Of a stretch of 60,000 nucleotides of DNA, positions 47,421 through 59,926 are shown in pieces; position 1 is the first letter of the stretch; each line of letters opens with the position of its first letter. Origin of the DNA: Polytrichum commune (Eukaryota > Streptophyta > Polytrichopsida > Polytrichales > Polytrichaceae). The notes under the pieces were generated by a model, which searched no databases, was not told the origin of the DNA, and worked only from the letters and a program-made list of their open reading frames with translations. The position numbers and the translations under genes are program-made. The DNA lies in contig OX485807.1 in the NCBI GenBank assembly GCA_950295325.1, forward strand, positions 40,270,440 to 40,330,439, given 5' to 3'.

Positions 47421-49735
47421 CCATACATGGAGGTAGTGCAGGGTATGAGGTGGTGCCACTAATGGTGCTTAATACTATCACTTCATGGGCCTGGGCACCC
47501 CTACACCATATGGAACGATTCAAAGAAGTAGATTGTTGGCAATTGGAAGGCATTTATAGGTGTTGGTTTTAGCACCCTCTACCTTAAGCGTGCGATTTAA
47601 CCTTATGGAATCTACCTCCTGCCATCACTTGGCAAGATTATGCCACCCCCATGGACCACACCCCTCCCAATGTCCTATGATGAGACCTCTCATTCTTGAC
47701 CTCTAAATAATAGTATGATTTATAAACAACCCATGCAACGACATGGAACATGACAACAACAACCATTGTCACCATTGCATCTTTTACTATATATAGATGA
47801 CAATCATCCGAGGTCTCTTAATAACAATCTATTATGTGTGGCACACAATGATGACCTAATCATATATATTGTTGTTGGATTAGCTTGTTGGCTAGCGTAT
47901 GCTAATGTGCAAAATATTGCCATTTTTTGTGATTCAATCTTTAATTGCTTTGTAGTATAACACTGAGCTCATTAAACATATGCATTATAACATTTTGTTA
48001 AGGAAACCTTTTGGTCATGTAGGTTTCCTCAACCTTAGACGGTGTAACCCGTTGTTAATCGGTCTACATTATTCTTATAACTTGGAGGAGTAGGTTTGTT
48101 TTAAACTATTGGTTTACTTCAAATTTTCATAAGGCTCATAATTGTTGTATGGTTGCTTAATGTTTTATACTATAATATGTTAAAAAAATGTCTTTAAATT
48201 TTCATAACCTTCATTTGTAAGTGATGTCGTGTTCTATGAAATGAGTTAGTGGAATTCCTAATTTCCATGGTAAGGAGCAATACCCTCTTCCAAATATACT
48301 TTGAATTGCTTGTTTACCAAACACACCTCCATGTATACATCATAGTGTTTTGTTTCTCGAATTCTAATATCCTGAATTTATTAAAAATAATCATTTAGTT
48401 TTCGTAGACTTCCATGTGAATTAGGTGCTTGTTTATTAAAAGGTTATGTTCCCCTGAGACCCTAACGTCAACAATTAAGTGTCTCTAGAGTTATAAGAAA
48501 TCTTGCATGCTCAACATCATTCTCAACATGTAAGTATATTTTTCCCATTTATGACCTACAAATTCCAAATCAAACATTCTTCTTATTAATTGCCAAAATC
48601 CCCTTGGTTAATCATTTATCATAAGTGTTTTGAACATGATTCAAAACGTACGTCCTTAATTAATCAAATCCCAGTTTACCTAGTTGATAGGATGTTCCTT
48701 GTTGAACAGAAATACCTTGTTGCATTGAGTTTCTAGACTTAATAGTTTTTTCTACAAGGTAAGTGTTCAATGCTTTTCAAACTTATGATCTCCTAAGACC
48801 TTAATGTCAAGGTTAGGTGTCTGTAGGATAGAACTAGGATTATGCCTTCCAATATTATTCATGAATGTAATGTTAAGGTCAAGTGATTCTTCACCCTCTT
48901 TGCAACTTGCATGGACTAAGTTAAGATCATGATCCTATTTTAATTTATGATTAATTGGTCAAAGATTTCCTTCAAATTCTTTCATAAGTTGTCGAGTATA
49001 ATTGTGGGTTTATTCTCTTATATATTAACACTTGACTTGATTCAATCAATTGAGGACATTCATGATGTGAGATATTGGCTTAGAAGTCGAGGATGTGATG
49101 ATGGTGGATTTGGCCTACTTCACAACCTCCTATGAAACCCTTTAACCCTTGAATTTTCTTTTCAAATGATGGCTTCCGCTTGCATTGATATGATCTCCAA
49201 TGTCATTCTCCAAGCACATTTCATTGATGAGATCTAGGACATCCAACATCTCCTTGAGATATGTTTTGAGTAGGTGGCATGCCTTAGCCTTAATTTTGCG
49301 AAGTGCATATAATTTCTTCCAAGTCCAATCTTCCTAATTACTCGATCTATTTTGCTTCATCGCAACTTGAGCCCATTTCTTGTGTAAAATCTCGAGTAAA
49401 CAACTTTGAGTCCTTGGTGAAGTTGAATGTGATCTCCTTTTCCTCCTTAACTTAAATGATGAAAGCATTGAACATGTGTGCCAATAACCAACTTTATACA
49501 ACACGGGTTCCAATAAAGTTGGTGCATCGCAAGTGTCGATTCCAAAGTTAAACACCACATGTGCAAATTAGATATTAATGCACCATGGGTTCCAATTTCC
49601 AAGGTAGCAAGGTGACATTTTTGAGGTAACATTTTTCAAGATTCTTAGGACTTCACACTTCTTTAGAGTTCAAGTAATATTCTAAGTAATCTAGGTGACA
49701 TTGAACGTACTTTTAAATTCCAAATAATTCCAAGT
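47421..49735. other. AT-rich spacer
   Basis: No gene or defined element supported. Confidence 0.4.
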
Positions 49736-49740
49736 ATCCA

Positions 49741-49884
49741 TGAGAAAGGCTCAATTTGGAGCTCTTAGTATTTCTTTGAGAAAGCTTAAATTGGAGCTCT
49801 AATGTTTTTTCATGACAAAGCTCAAATTGGAGCTCTAGCTATTATCCATGAGAAAGCTCAAATTGGAACTCTAATTATTTAAAG
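49741..49884 (+). repeat. 36-bp tandem repeat, four units
   Basis: Exactly spaced units start at 49741, 49777, 49813 and 49849, each TGAGAAAGCT(C/T)AAATTGGA followed by GCTCT and an AT-rich end. Stops occur in the frames checked, so it is not coding. Confidence 0.9.
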
Positions 49885-49969
49885 TGTCATTTCTAAATAC
49901 CCAAGGCCAGGTCCCAAGTGCTTTCACACTCTTTTCAATACCTTGGTTAATACGTCATGTAAAATAATC

Positions 49970-50627
49970 AGGACCAAATGAAGTGCATTCTCAGGGAGTG
50001 CACTATTCATTAAAACCAAGAATCACGTGCGTGCATGCCCCTTATTAAAACACCCATGTATACATTTATTTTTGCTAAAATCAAGCAATATGCTTACAAA
50101 TCTCATTGCTTCAAAATACATTTCCATACGTACACAGGGGTCCAAAAACAAATACAGTACAAATGTTTGGAAATGCAAAAATATGGCCCTATTATATTTA
50201 TAATATCAAATCATGGATTTTTAATTATAAATTCGTTAAAGACTTTTTCATCATTGGATGAAGTTCGTACGTGTTTGTTTCAGCATCATACGTCAAATTG
50301 GCCTAAGCAATAATCGTATCCAATTCTACCATAATATGATATGTGAGATCATAACTCCAAACAAGGTCGTTACTTAGTGGATGAAAAAACGCATGATTCT
50401 TGGTCCAGGTATGACTTGAACGCGTAAACGCGTAAACCCGTACTTTACATATATTTTTTTCTAGCCTTATCTCCAGCCTCATGTATATATACTTCCTGCT
50501 CAATAGCAATATGTCTCTTGTACGTACATTTTGTACATGCTTGTTCTAAATAATACCCCTTTTGTGCACGCACGTGTATATTTACAGTACTTGAACAGTG
50601 CACTCCCTGGGAGTGCATTAGGGTCCT
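49970..50627. mobile_element. Long-TIR element (about 658 bp)
   Basis: The left end (AGGACCAAATGAAGTGCATT, then CTCAGGGAGTGCACTATTCA) and the right end read inward (AGGACCCTAATGCACTCCCA, then GGGAGTGCACTGTTCA) match. Similarity continues through ACGTGCGTGCA to about 90 bases. Subterminal GGGAGTGCACT is itself partly palindromic. No transposase and no clear target duplication, so the superfamily is open. Confidence 0.8.
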
Positions 50628-51720
50628 TAAGTTCCCCCTTTATAGAGCCCATGGCATCTAATTATAGAAAATGCTAGGATGTACTAAACATATAACTATC
50701 ACGTCTCTACAACCTAAATTTACTATATGCAAACCTATTTATTTTAAGATGGCTTTTACCCTCTCCTATGATCTAGTTTCTACTAACATGTAGTGGTTGA
50801 TGCAATTATTCATAACCACCTTTTTAAGTCTAGGACTTCCAAAGTTCTAAGTCTAGCCTAGGTCTTGACTACCTTTAAGACTAATGTCTTCTTTCCCTTG
50901 AAGACCCCAGTCTTGAGCTGGGGTCTTGGAGAGGTCTTGAGCTAGGGGGTCTTGTCTTTAACCCTAGCTTCTCCGCTCCGCCTAAGTCTTGCTCCTCCTT
51001 AGTCTTGCTCCTCCTCTGCCTTGACTCTTCCTCTGCACATTTGGATAAAGGTAACTTGACATGCATATGGATTTAAGCCCTTAATTTTAAGTGCCATTCT
51101 TTTATTGCACGGACAAGTATGTGGAGCTTGCCCTTGGAAGGTAAGCAATGGTCTAACATGTACTAAAAGGAATCATGTCCAAATGAACCATGCAGGGCAA
51201 CTGAAATTGCAGTGGAAATGGTTACCAATGTTCCGATGGTGTTCGATGTTTTAGTGACATGGAGTGTTGTCAGGATAAGTATCTCCATTGTCGGTGATGC
51301 ATACCAAATGCCAAACACGCCGATGAAGGGTGAATGTATTGAGTTTGGAGTGCACCTCTCCACCCCATCTTGGGCAATGAGTGAAGTTTATTGAGCTTAT
51401 GTGTAGGCGTTGAGTGGGTCTCGGGTTTTGCGTGTTGCCAGGTACTTGTGGGTATTAATGGGTCGGTGTTTGATAATTGTTGGGTTGGGTATTGGAGGGA
51501 ATCATGGTGTAGGATGTTGTTGTGTGATTGGGTGGCTAGGTGGCTAGGTGGCTGGGTTGGTGTCATTGGTTGTTGTTGGGTGACACATGATGATAACTAA
51601 TAGTTAGTTTATAGATCAATTTTAAAGTGCAAATGAAATGCGAATTCATATAGACCATCTGCATTGATACATTTGACATTATCTACCTATGTTAGCCTTC
51701 ATAAAACCCATAAAAATAAA
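50628..51720. other. Spacer
   Basis: Short CCTTAGTCTTGCTCCTCCTT-like repeats lie near 50985-51020 and GGTGGCTAGGTGGCT near 51530. No gene supported. Confidence 0.4.
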
Positions 51721-51728
51721 TAGCACTT

Positions 51729-52320
51729 GGGCTTCAAAATATGCATCAACAATTCAACATCCACACGAATTTGACCTCCTACACCTTTGAAACCAATACC
51801 CCCCTAAAAGAAAGGGCTCTTTTGAACAACAACGTACATTTGACCACATACACTTTCAAAAAACCAAAACCCACAAAAATAAAGCTCTTGGGCTTCAAAA
51901 TATGCATGAACAATTCAACATCAACACACATTTGACTTCCTACACTTTTGACAAATCAAAACTCACAAAAATAAAGCTTTTGGGCTTCAAAACATGCATC
52001 CAAATTCTTAACATCAACAGACATTTGACCTCCTACACCTTCAAAAATCAAAACTCACAAAAATAAAGCTTTTGGGCTTCAAAATATGCATCAAAATTCT
52101 TAACATCAACATACAGTTGACCTCCTACGCCTTCAAAGAACCAAAACTCACAAAAACAAAGCTTTTGGGCTTCAAAATATGCATTAAATTTCTTGACATC
52201 AACATACATTTGACCTCCTACACCTTCAAAAAACCAAAAGCCACGAAGAAAAATATAGCACTTGGGTTTCAAAGCATGGATAGAAAATCAAACATCAACA
52301 CACATTCGATCTCCAAAATC
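51729..52320 (+). repeat. Minisatellite, period about 92 bp
   Basis: GGGCTTCAAAATATGCAT heads units at 51729, 51890, 51982, 52074, 52167 and 52264 (last one GGGTTTC). Spacings are 161 (contains a part unit), 92, 92, 93 and 97. Each unit includes CATTTGACCTCCTACACCTT. Open frames here are by-products of the repeat. Confidence 0.9.
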
Positions 52321-52786
52321 AAATCAAAAAAACCAAAAAACCTCAAATCAAAAAGGAAGAAAAGAACTTGCCTTGAAGATGGCCACCATGACTAACATTA
52401 TGACCAAGACCACCAACACAATTAAGAGCACATACACAATGTGTAGCAAGGGGAAGAGAGGAAGGAGGGAGAATAACAACGATAGAGGGGTGGGAGTTGG
52501 ATGATAGTAATGGTGTTTAAATTTTAGGGTTTAGAGTTTCATATGTGTTGTGTTCTACAATAACTACTACCTTCTATAGTGATTGCTATTGTCCCACAAT
52601 GACTATGTTCCAAAAACACAACCTAGTGGTCACCCAACCACCCAAATTGTATACACATAACACGGAAATAACTACCCATTGGCTACCAAAATGATGACAT
52701 CTACCGTCCTTGGATACCATCGGTGCCAAAAATAGAGAATGTTTATCACGTAAATGGATTTAACCTAGTGTCACCCTCTTTGTAGT

Positions 52787-52889
52787 CAAAATGGCAATGC
52801 AAATGATGATACTGGCCAAAATGGCAATGCAAATGATGATACTGGCCAAAATGACAATGCAAATGATGATACTAGCCAAAATGACAATG
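52787..52889 (+). repeat. 30-bp tandem repeat, 3.4 units
   Basis: CAAAATGGCAATGCAAATGA followed by TGATACTGGC starts at 52787, 52817 and 52847, plus a partial unit. The first two are identical, which indicates a recent duplication. Confidence 0.93.
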
Positions 52890-54550
52890 AGCTCGAGGCA
52901 ACCACCATCATGTGCCAAGGTTCATTTGGACATGATTTCTTCTAGTGATGCCACATGATAGCATTTGGCGCCCTCCCCCACTTTGCATGATGATTGTTAT
53001 AAAATTTGAAAATACGTGCAAGTACCATGCTACTTTTCTTTCATCTTAATGAGAACGGTATTGCAAAGTGCATTTGAAGCTCATAAATGGCAAGAGAACA
53101 TGAACAAGAGGACAAGTTTGTTTGACTAGGGGTATTGCTCACTCTAAATAAATATTACATTCAACAAAAATGACAAAACCTCAAACCAAACATGCTTTGG
53201 AAATGGTATTTAAGTCAATTTCCAAAGACTCCATCCTATCCATCCTATAATAGACGAACCCACTCTATAATATGCATATGAACTCCAAATATAGAAATTC
53301 AAATTGTTTCATCTTACCCTTCCAAAGAAGTATATTTTGGTTCACATTCCTCGTCAGTAATGGCATCCACATTTAGAAGAACTTTACAATATTACCTCAA
53401 CATGTCCCAAACTATAATTCTCAACTTTGTGATCATTGGATCTTCTCAAATTTTGTTGGAAATTTTTATTTTTACATCTTCGAGAATTTCAAAGTTGGAC
53501 AAACTTAGATTGAGGAAAAAACTTAGAGAAATTCATGGGTATCTAGGGTAAATGTGCCTATTATTATGCACTTGCACTTTGGATGGGTAGTCTATTACTA
53601 GTGAGAATAATAATTTTCTATAGTTTCTTTTGGACCATAATGTTCAAAGTCAAGGTGATTTCAAGTTAATTAGAGCCATCTATTATTTATACAAGGGTGT
53701 GGAGTTCATAATCATTGCAAATTGAACATAGGTAGATGGTGGGTTTTTATCTTCAATGTTCTTATTGTTGTGCACTTACAGTCAAGCAGGAGGTCTCACG
53801 GTCTTAAACGTTATTTTGGTGACCTTGTTGCATAAATACTTGATTTGGAGCTTGACTATAAGGCTCAACATGTGTGAAATCACAGGGTTAGGGTGCGCAA
53901 CTATAGGTCACATGCACACCTACCCTAGATGCAAATTGGAAAAGATAAGAAACAATTTGATATTTGAAGACAGAATGCGTAACTTCAAATGGTTTACCCC
54001 ACTAATTAGGTATGTTTTGTAAATTTGCACATCCAAGACATGCGTTTCCTCAACTCATGTATAGATTACTATCCACAAGCATATGTAAGTAATTTTGAGA
54101 CTAGATAACTCATCAAGATACATAAAACGAATAATAATAATCGTCAAGAAAATACGCTTTTGCAGTGTTCCCACCAAACATGACATGACAAGTGACACAA
54201 TACCACTCTATTAAAGAGGGCCATTAGTGAGAGTAACACTAACTTCTCTTACATTTCTCTAACAGTTAAAATACCTACTTTTACTATGAAAATTTTGTAA
54301 CCTTGGACTCAAATTACGAGAGAATTTAAGTTATTGCATGATTTTAGTAAGAACATACACTCAAAAGATCCCACATGTCAAAAAAAAAATCTTTATCTCG
54401 GTAACTTGGAACCGCAAGTCAACGAAGAAAGTCACTTCATTCACTCTATTCAAAAGTTTGTAGTAATGATCCTATTCATGTAGGTAAATGACCAATGCCC
54501 ACATATTTCCTTGAAAACAATTACACATGATAAGAAAACACACACACATA
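52890..54550. other. AT-rich spacer
   Basis: No gene or defined element supported. Confidence 0.4.
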
Positions 54551-54559
54551 TATAAAGAG

Positions 54560-54755
54560 AATTGGGACATAATGATTTGCGATTCTTAGATAGGCAATTC
54601 TTTACTGAACTAAGTGACAAACGTGTACGACCCAACACGATAAGGAATATCAGACGTAACCATTGGTCACTTAGTTCAATATAGAATTGCCTATCTTAGA
54701 CAAATCTTATAAAGACATGAAATTCTTTATTGAACTAAGTGGCAAATAGTTATGT
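54560..54755. mobile_element. Hairpin MITE with nested inverted repeats
   Basis: Arms at about 54583-54622 (CTTAGATAGGCAATTC, CTGAACTAAGTGAC) and 54661-54700 are inverse copies. Outside them ATTGGGACATAA (54561) and TTATGTCCCAAT (about 54744) form a second pair. A third AATTCTTTATTGAACTAAGT arm at 54720 suggests a partly duplicated element. Confidence 0.65.
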
Positions 54756-56240
54756 CCCAATTTTGGTGTTGGGACGTACACATTTGCAACTTTGTTGGAT
54801 AAAGAGTCACGTGCCTATATTAGAAGTCCGAGGGCCCTCCATGAATCTAGGGTTCATGAGTTTGTGACCATGGTGTGTTCCTAGGGAGGAGGCGTGTGGA
54901 ACAAACTCCAAATGGTCACATTGACGGTACATTTGTTGATATTTTGCGGTGCAAATCATGTCTCCAACAACCATGTGGAACTAAGGGCCTTGCTTTAGAG
55001 AATCGATTCGCGGACACTATGATTGTTATCAATCCCACTTTGTCTATGACTTGTCGACGTTTTTTTCACAAAGCATGCGTCGAGCAAGCCTATTTGACAA
55101 CAACTGCATCAACTCGTGAATCGGTCAACTTTATTCATGTGTTGCCCAATAAGAGAGTGCATTGATCCGGTGTGCATCATTCACATTCGTTGCACGTGAC
55201 AACAAAGAGGGCATCATCTTGTTGGTTTCTCCAAGCAAAGCAATGGTCCGTACCGCCTTTGGAAGACGTCAACCTTGAAGCCTTCACCTCCAATACGGGA
55301 TGAACAAAAAGCCCTATGCTTTCTTGCATGTTGTTGCTATTTCATGTCAACTGAGATGTGAAGGTGTTATTTGGTTACTTTTCTTGATTGGATCCTTGTA
55401 TTTGATTGGTTTGTGGTCTAGTGAGGATTGAAGAACAAACACCATAAAGACACACACTCATAAAATAATAATAATAATAATAATATGTATGTGTGTGTGT
55501 GTGTGTATAGTTCTTGCTAGCTGGATTGGGAACTTTTAAATGAATTGGAAAAAAAAATCCAAAACTTGATACTTACAACATGTAATTTCTTACAAAGGGG
55601 TCCAAGAACATGGCTGGAAAAGAGGGGAGGAGAAAGAAGAAGAAGAAGAAGAATTTTCCATTATGACACTATATACTCAAGTGGGAAATTCATACACTTG
55701 TAGATGGACTTCCAAATTAACTAGTTGATGAGCTAAAATTATGGACGATATTGCAAACTCCTACTACCATTGTCATGAGAGGACTTAAGGTACGTGGGTG
55801 TAATTTGGTTTGTTTTTCATGCTCTCCAACTTCTGCCAATTGGATCTAAATTGCATGTATGTATTGTAAGTATGTATGTATGTGTAACCTAGTAAGTGGA
55901 ATACATATAACTTAAGTTGTGGTGGTGGTGGTGGGGGAGAAAATGACATTTGGCACCAACACAAAAAAACCCTACCAATGTCCAAGTTTTTATCAAAAGG
56001 CATTACTAAAAGGGAGAAAAAAAAAAGGGGGGAAATATGCTTAGCTTAGATTTGTTATTTATTTATGTAGCAATATGGGCCTCTTAGGCGCTTAAGGGTT
56101 TAGCATTTACCAAATTGTAAGTACGATTTAATGGTGCAAAGGGCCAAGAACCACATGCAATGGGTTGTTGCCCAACAATTTTAGAAAAGTGGGTGACCAC
56201 GACTGCCATAGGCAGGGACAACACAAGTCAAACTACAATA
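54756..56240. other. Spacer with microsatellites
   Basis: AAT repeats at 55465-55484, GT repeats at 55489-55507, AGA/GAA repeats near 55630-55652, and ATGT repeats near 55855-55880. No gene supported. Confidence 0.5.
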
Positions 56241-56244
56241 AATA

Positions 56245-56605
56245 CACTAAATATGATATTTTTAGTGTCACCAATTCTAATTGTCTTGCTCAATACTAAT
56301 TGTAACCCGAGGCATAGTGTCACTGACACTAAATGTCAACCCAACATTATTTTTCATTCCTCGTATTTTTTTTAGGGGATTATAGATTTATAGTGTTGCA
56401 AATGTTGTCACTTACCAAGTGATTTTTCATCAAATCTCAATCATCCATGACAATATTTCATCACATGTATTGTCATGGATGAAGGTAGGGTTTTGGGCTA
56501 CTGGATGAACTCATCCATCATCCATGACAATTTTGTTCATTAATTCATAAGAAGTGTCATCCGAAAAGTTATCATATGACACGAAACACCATATGTAGTG
56601 CAGTA
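56245..56605 (+). mobile_element. Palindromic-end MITE, unoccupied relative of 16.4-kb copy
   Basis: Starts with CACTAAATATGATATTTTTAG and ends near ACACCATATGTAGTGCAGTA. It aligns inverted with 16415-17178 minus the nested element. The intact target here (around GACACTAAATGTCAACCC) shows the site before insertion. Confidence 0.8.
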
Positions 56606-56654
56606 TCGTCCACATAAGAGGTGGCTTAAAGTACATCTTATGGAATTGTAAGAT

Positions 56655-56880
56655 TAATTTGAATGATGCTGGAATAATGCTAGGATGGGTAATCTCCATT
56701 ATATTCTACCACTTTGGTCCACCAACTATAATGGGGACATTTTGGATAAAATGAATATTTGTTGACAAACCTTGTGAAAACCTAGGGACTTATCTTTGGA
56801 GAGAAATGGGTGCAGGGCAACTTTGTCATTCTCGTTTAAGGTGTTCACCTTTAAAACAAGGCAACATTTTCTAGGGTCCC
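56655..56880 (+). repeat. 5S-derived repeat, further copy
   Basis: GCTAGGATGGGTAATCTCC followed by TCTACCAC and TGGTCCACCAA matches the box-C end and tail start of the units in the MCU intron. AACCTAGGGACTTATCTTTG corresponds to the shared tail. It ends against the TTA of the adjacent Harbinger copy. Confidence 0.6.
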
Positions 56881-57167
56881 TTAGGGGCGGTTTACACTAT
56901 GGACCAAGAGCCATGACCAAGAAAATTAAATCATTTTCATGGTCACAACTCTTGGCCAAGAGCTGTGATCATGAAAAATAAAAAATGGATTTTTGAGTGG
57001 CTTGGTTACTATTGTAGTGTAAAGTGGATTTGGACTGGGACAACTTTGGGCTGATTTTTTTAATATAAATATAAAAATGGCAGATTTAGGGGATTACCCT
57101 CTCATTTACCTTCCCACCTTCTCTCTCTTCTTCTTCTCTTCTAAAAATTTCAGCAATTAGGGTTACA

Positions 57168-58571
57168 ATGGCGGGGAGGAGGAGGAACCTTGTATTGATG
57201 TTAGGCTTGTATATGTGCTTGCACATGCTTATCTCACACATTGTGAGCTTGCAAGCCTTGATTTTACATGGAGAGTGGGAGAAAGTGGCAATTTTCAGCA
57301 TCTTCTTGGAGAGCATGGGAAGAAGAGAGACACGAACTTTGTGGAGCATTGGAAGACAATGTGGATCCACAGACCTTTTTTGCTGGGATCATACACCGAA
57401 GGTCAATTCAAGGAAAGAACACGAGTTAAGTTTGGTACTTTTAAATTTCTTAGTGAGAAATTAGGGCCGTTTTTGCATTAAAAAAAATACACCTATAAGA
57501 AATGCAATTTCAGTGGAAACAAGAATTGCAATTTCATTGTCTAGGTTAAGAACCGGCAATGGATAGTTGCTCATAGGTGATATTTATGGGGTTGCTGAAT
57601 CTACGGTTTTGATAATTGTGAGGGAATTTTGCAAGGCCGTGAGGCAACATTTGCAACGAATTCTCGTGCAAATGCCTAGCGAATCGCAGTTTAGGGTTTT
57701 AGCAAAGGAGTTTGAAGCTCTTCATAGAATTCCGTATGTAGTGGGTGCAATCGATGGATTGCACATTCCTGTTTTAACACCTATATATGAGGGAGAAGAT
57801 TACTACTGTCGGAAATCATTCCATTCAGCAATTCTTTAAGGAATTGTTGATGTGCATTGCAAAGTCTGGGATTACGAATTCGGTTGAGCCGGTAGTCTCC
57901 ATGATTGGGTTGTTTTTCAAGTTACAGAAATTGGGAGAGCATGTATGGAAGGTAGATTACATCCATACAAATTAATAGGAGATGCAGCATATCCCATAAG
58001 ACCATGGATGTATTGTCCATTAAAAGGAGGAAAAACAGAATTATCACAAATCCAAGCAAATTGGAATTTTGTCCAATATTCCACACGGATGTGTGTTGAG
58101 AGGGCTTTTGGAATTCTGAAGGGGAGATGGAAGACCATAATGAAGAGATGTGACGTGCTATTGAGAAGTGTAGCGGATCTTGTTGCTACATGTATTATTT
58201 TGCACAATTTGTGCATTACAATGAATGACGGTTTCAATGAAAACTGGATTTCAGAAGCGGAGGAACAATTACAAAGAATAATCGAGATTGGTGCTTTGAA
58301 GGAAGGGCAAGAACTACGCTACGAGAGGGCATCAATTCACGAGGTAAAAAATAGAATCTCTTATAGAAAAAATTCAGAATTTACAGATGGTATAAATGAT
58401 GGAGAGGTAGAAGCATTCCTAGTGAAGGAAAATGAGATGGCCGTAGACCTACTTCGTGAAGCTACAAGAATGCATGAAATTCTGGCAAAGAATTTATGGC
58501 ACTCTAAACTTCAGAATCAATCAACTCTAGAATTTTATGATAGTAATTCTGATTGTATGGAAGACGACTAG
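57168..58571 (+). pseudogene. Harbinger DDE transposase, multiply interrupted
   Basis: Homologous along its length to the 13706-14887 transposase. The N-terminal part is split between two frames (MAGRRRNLVL at 57168; FVEHWKTMWI in the frame from 57215), so a frameshift lies between. In-frame stops follow at 57479, near 57562, at 57837 and at about 57885. Conserved blocks survive: GAIDGLHIPVL, EDYYCRKSFHSA, LHDWVVF and, in the 57945-58571 frame, LIGDAAYPIRPWMYCP and CVERAFGILKG. All three DDE acids can be found, but no functional protein can be made. Confidence 0.9.
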
Positions 58572-58618
58572 AATTTTTCTAGAAGGGCTGCAAAGGTCCT
58601 ATTTATATTTTTCAGCAA

Positions 58619-59926
58619 TTATGTGGATTGCTGAAAGGTAGAAATAAGAATGGTAGAATTTCCTACCACTTGTTGAAGAAGACCTTCAATCTTCTCTTGA
58701 GTTTTTTCCTTCTCTTGTGTGAATGGTGTTGTAGATGAACTAGGTTGAAAAATTTCTGGAGTTGTAGGTGGTGTACCACATGTCTCATCTCCTTCTTGGG
58801 CACTTGCTGGAATTTGGTTGTGCACACTTGCACATTTGCTATTTCATGTATCAATTTCATCAAACCATCTACACTCTTGCTTGCGGTCCGAACCCGAAAT
58901 TTCATTTGCACGCTTGTCATTTCTGTATTCCGCTAAAATATTCTTGTATTTCTTCTTGCAATATAACCATGAGCGGTTAAATTCTCGAATTCCAGCCACC
59001 ATTCGGATTTGTAATTTTACCCACATGTTCTGTCCTACAATACATAACAAAAAATGATTAGACAATGGTAAAAAACAAGCTCAAAACTGGTAAAAATGCA
59101 ATTTGTAAAAAAATTCCAGCATAGGAAGGAAACTTGTTTCTATTACAAAGATCATCAAAAGAGTGGTTGCACACAAGGAAAATGTCTTGGTGTAATGGTT
59201 GGAAGTGGGTGGTAAGGCTTTGCATCTTGCCCGTACGGGTTGGAATTCCCTCGCGCGCGAGGCGTGACGCGACCAAAATCGCGAAGCCCCCGTGGCAGCG
59301 GCCGCCCCCGTCATCATGATGACCGCTTACCACACAACCTCATTCAACCACATTCAAATTTTTTTTGCATAATTTTACAACATAGTGGGGAAAAAAACTT
59401 TACCTTGTTTGTTTGCTACTCTTGCAAACTCCTTGTCCATCACTCCCCGTAAGGCAATCAAAGTTTCCACTTCAAATCCCCTCCACTTTGTTTTCGTATC
59501 CTCCACATCCTCCATGTCTTCAAAATCAATTATGCTGGTTTTTACTTTCTTGGTTACAGTTTTCTCCTTCGAAGGATGACCTCCTTTCTTTGGAGCAGAT
59601 TTTGGTACTTTTTCTTTTTCTTTTTTCACCTCCAAAATCTCCTTTCCTCTTGAGAATTCACTACACAGGATTTGGGTTCCAATCCTTTCTAGCTCTCTCT
59701 CACTATGAAGAAGTCTTTGAAAAGGAGGTGAAGAGAGAGAGATATATCTACTAGAATGAGAAGAAAACAGATTTTGAGCATGCTGAAATCGCAATTGAGG
59801 AATTTCTGCTAGTACATGATTTGGAGGCAAGGAAATTGGGTTTGAAAATCTCATCCACTCGGAATTTTGGGACCAAATCTTTCCTTCGGAATCCCTAATT
59901 TCTCCATCTGCACTATACCCCTCCAT
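58619..59926 (-). pseudogene. Harbinger ORF1 (trihelix-type), one nonsense codon
   Basis: Same protein family as 12241-13553. Exon 1 59926-59404, GT-AG intron 59403-59035, exon 2 59034-58619. It starts MEGYS at 59926 (the frame is open upstream). The trihelix part has KWRGFEVETLIALRGVMDKEF and, after the junction, RMVAGIREFNRSW and ECRWFDEIDT. A TGA at 58844-58846 stands where the other copy has Trp. After it the frame stays open and homologous (HNQIPASAQEGDE) to a stop at 58619. Only one point change separates it from an intact frame. Confidence 0.82.
59185..59345 (+). mobile_element. Probable tRNA-derived SINE in the ORF1 intron
   Basis: TGGTGTAATGGTTGG resembles a polymerase III A box and GGGTTGGAATTCC, about 40 bases on, a B box. 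The insert is strikingly GC-rich (CTCGCGCGCGAGGCGTGACG; CGTGGCAGCGGCCGCCCCCG) in AT-rich surroundings and is followed by a T run near 59360. I could not prove a target duplication. Confidence 0.5.

Noticed and set aside
52048-52504. Frames of 74-107 codons on both strands
   Set aside because: They arise from the 92-bp minisatellite and do not look like protein-coding sequence.
59220-59260. A tRNA gene
   Set aside because: A- and B-box-like motifs occur but no cloverleaf with paired acceptor stem can be drawn; a SINE head fits better.
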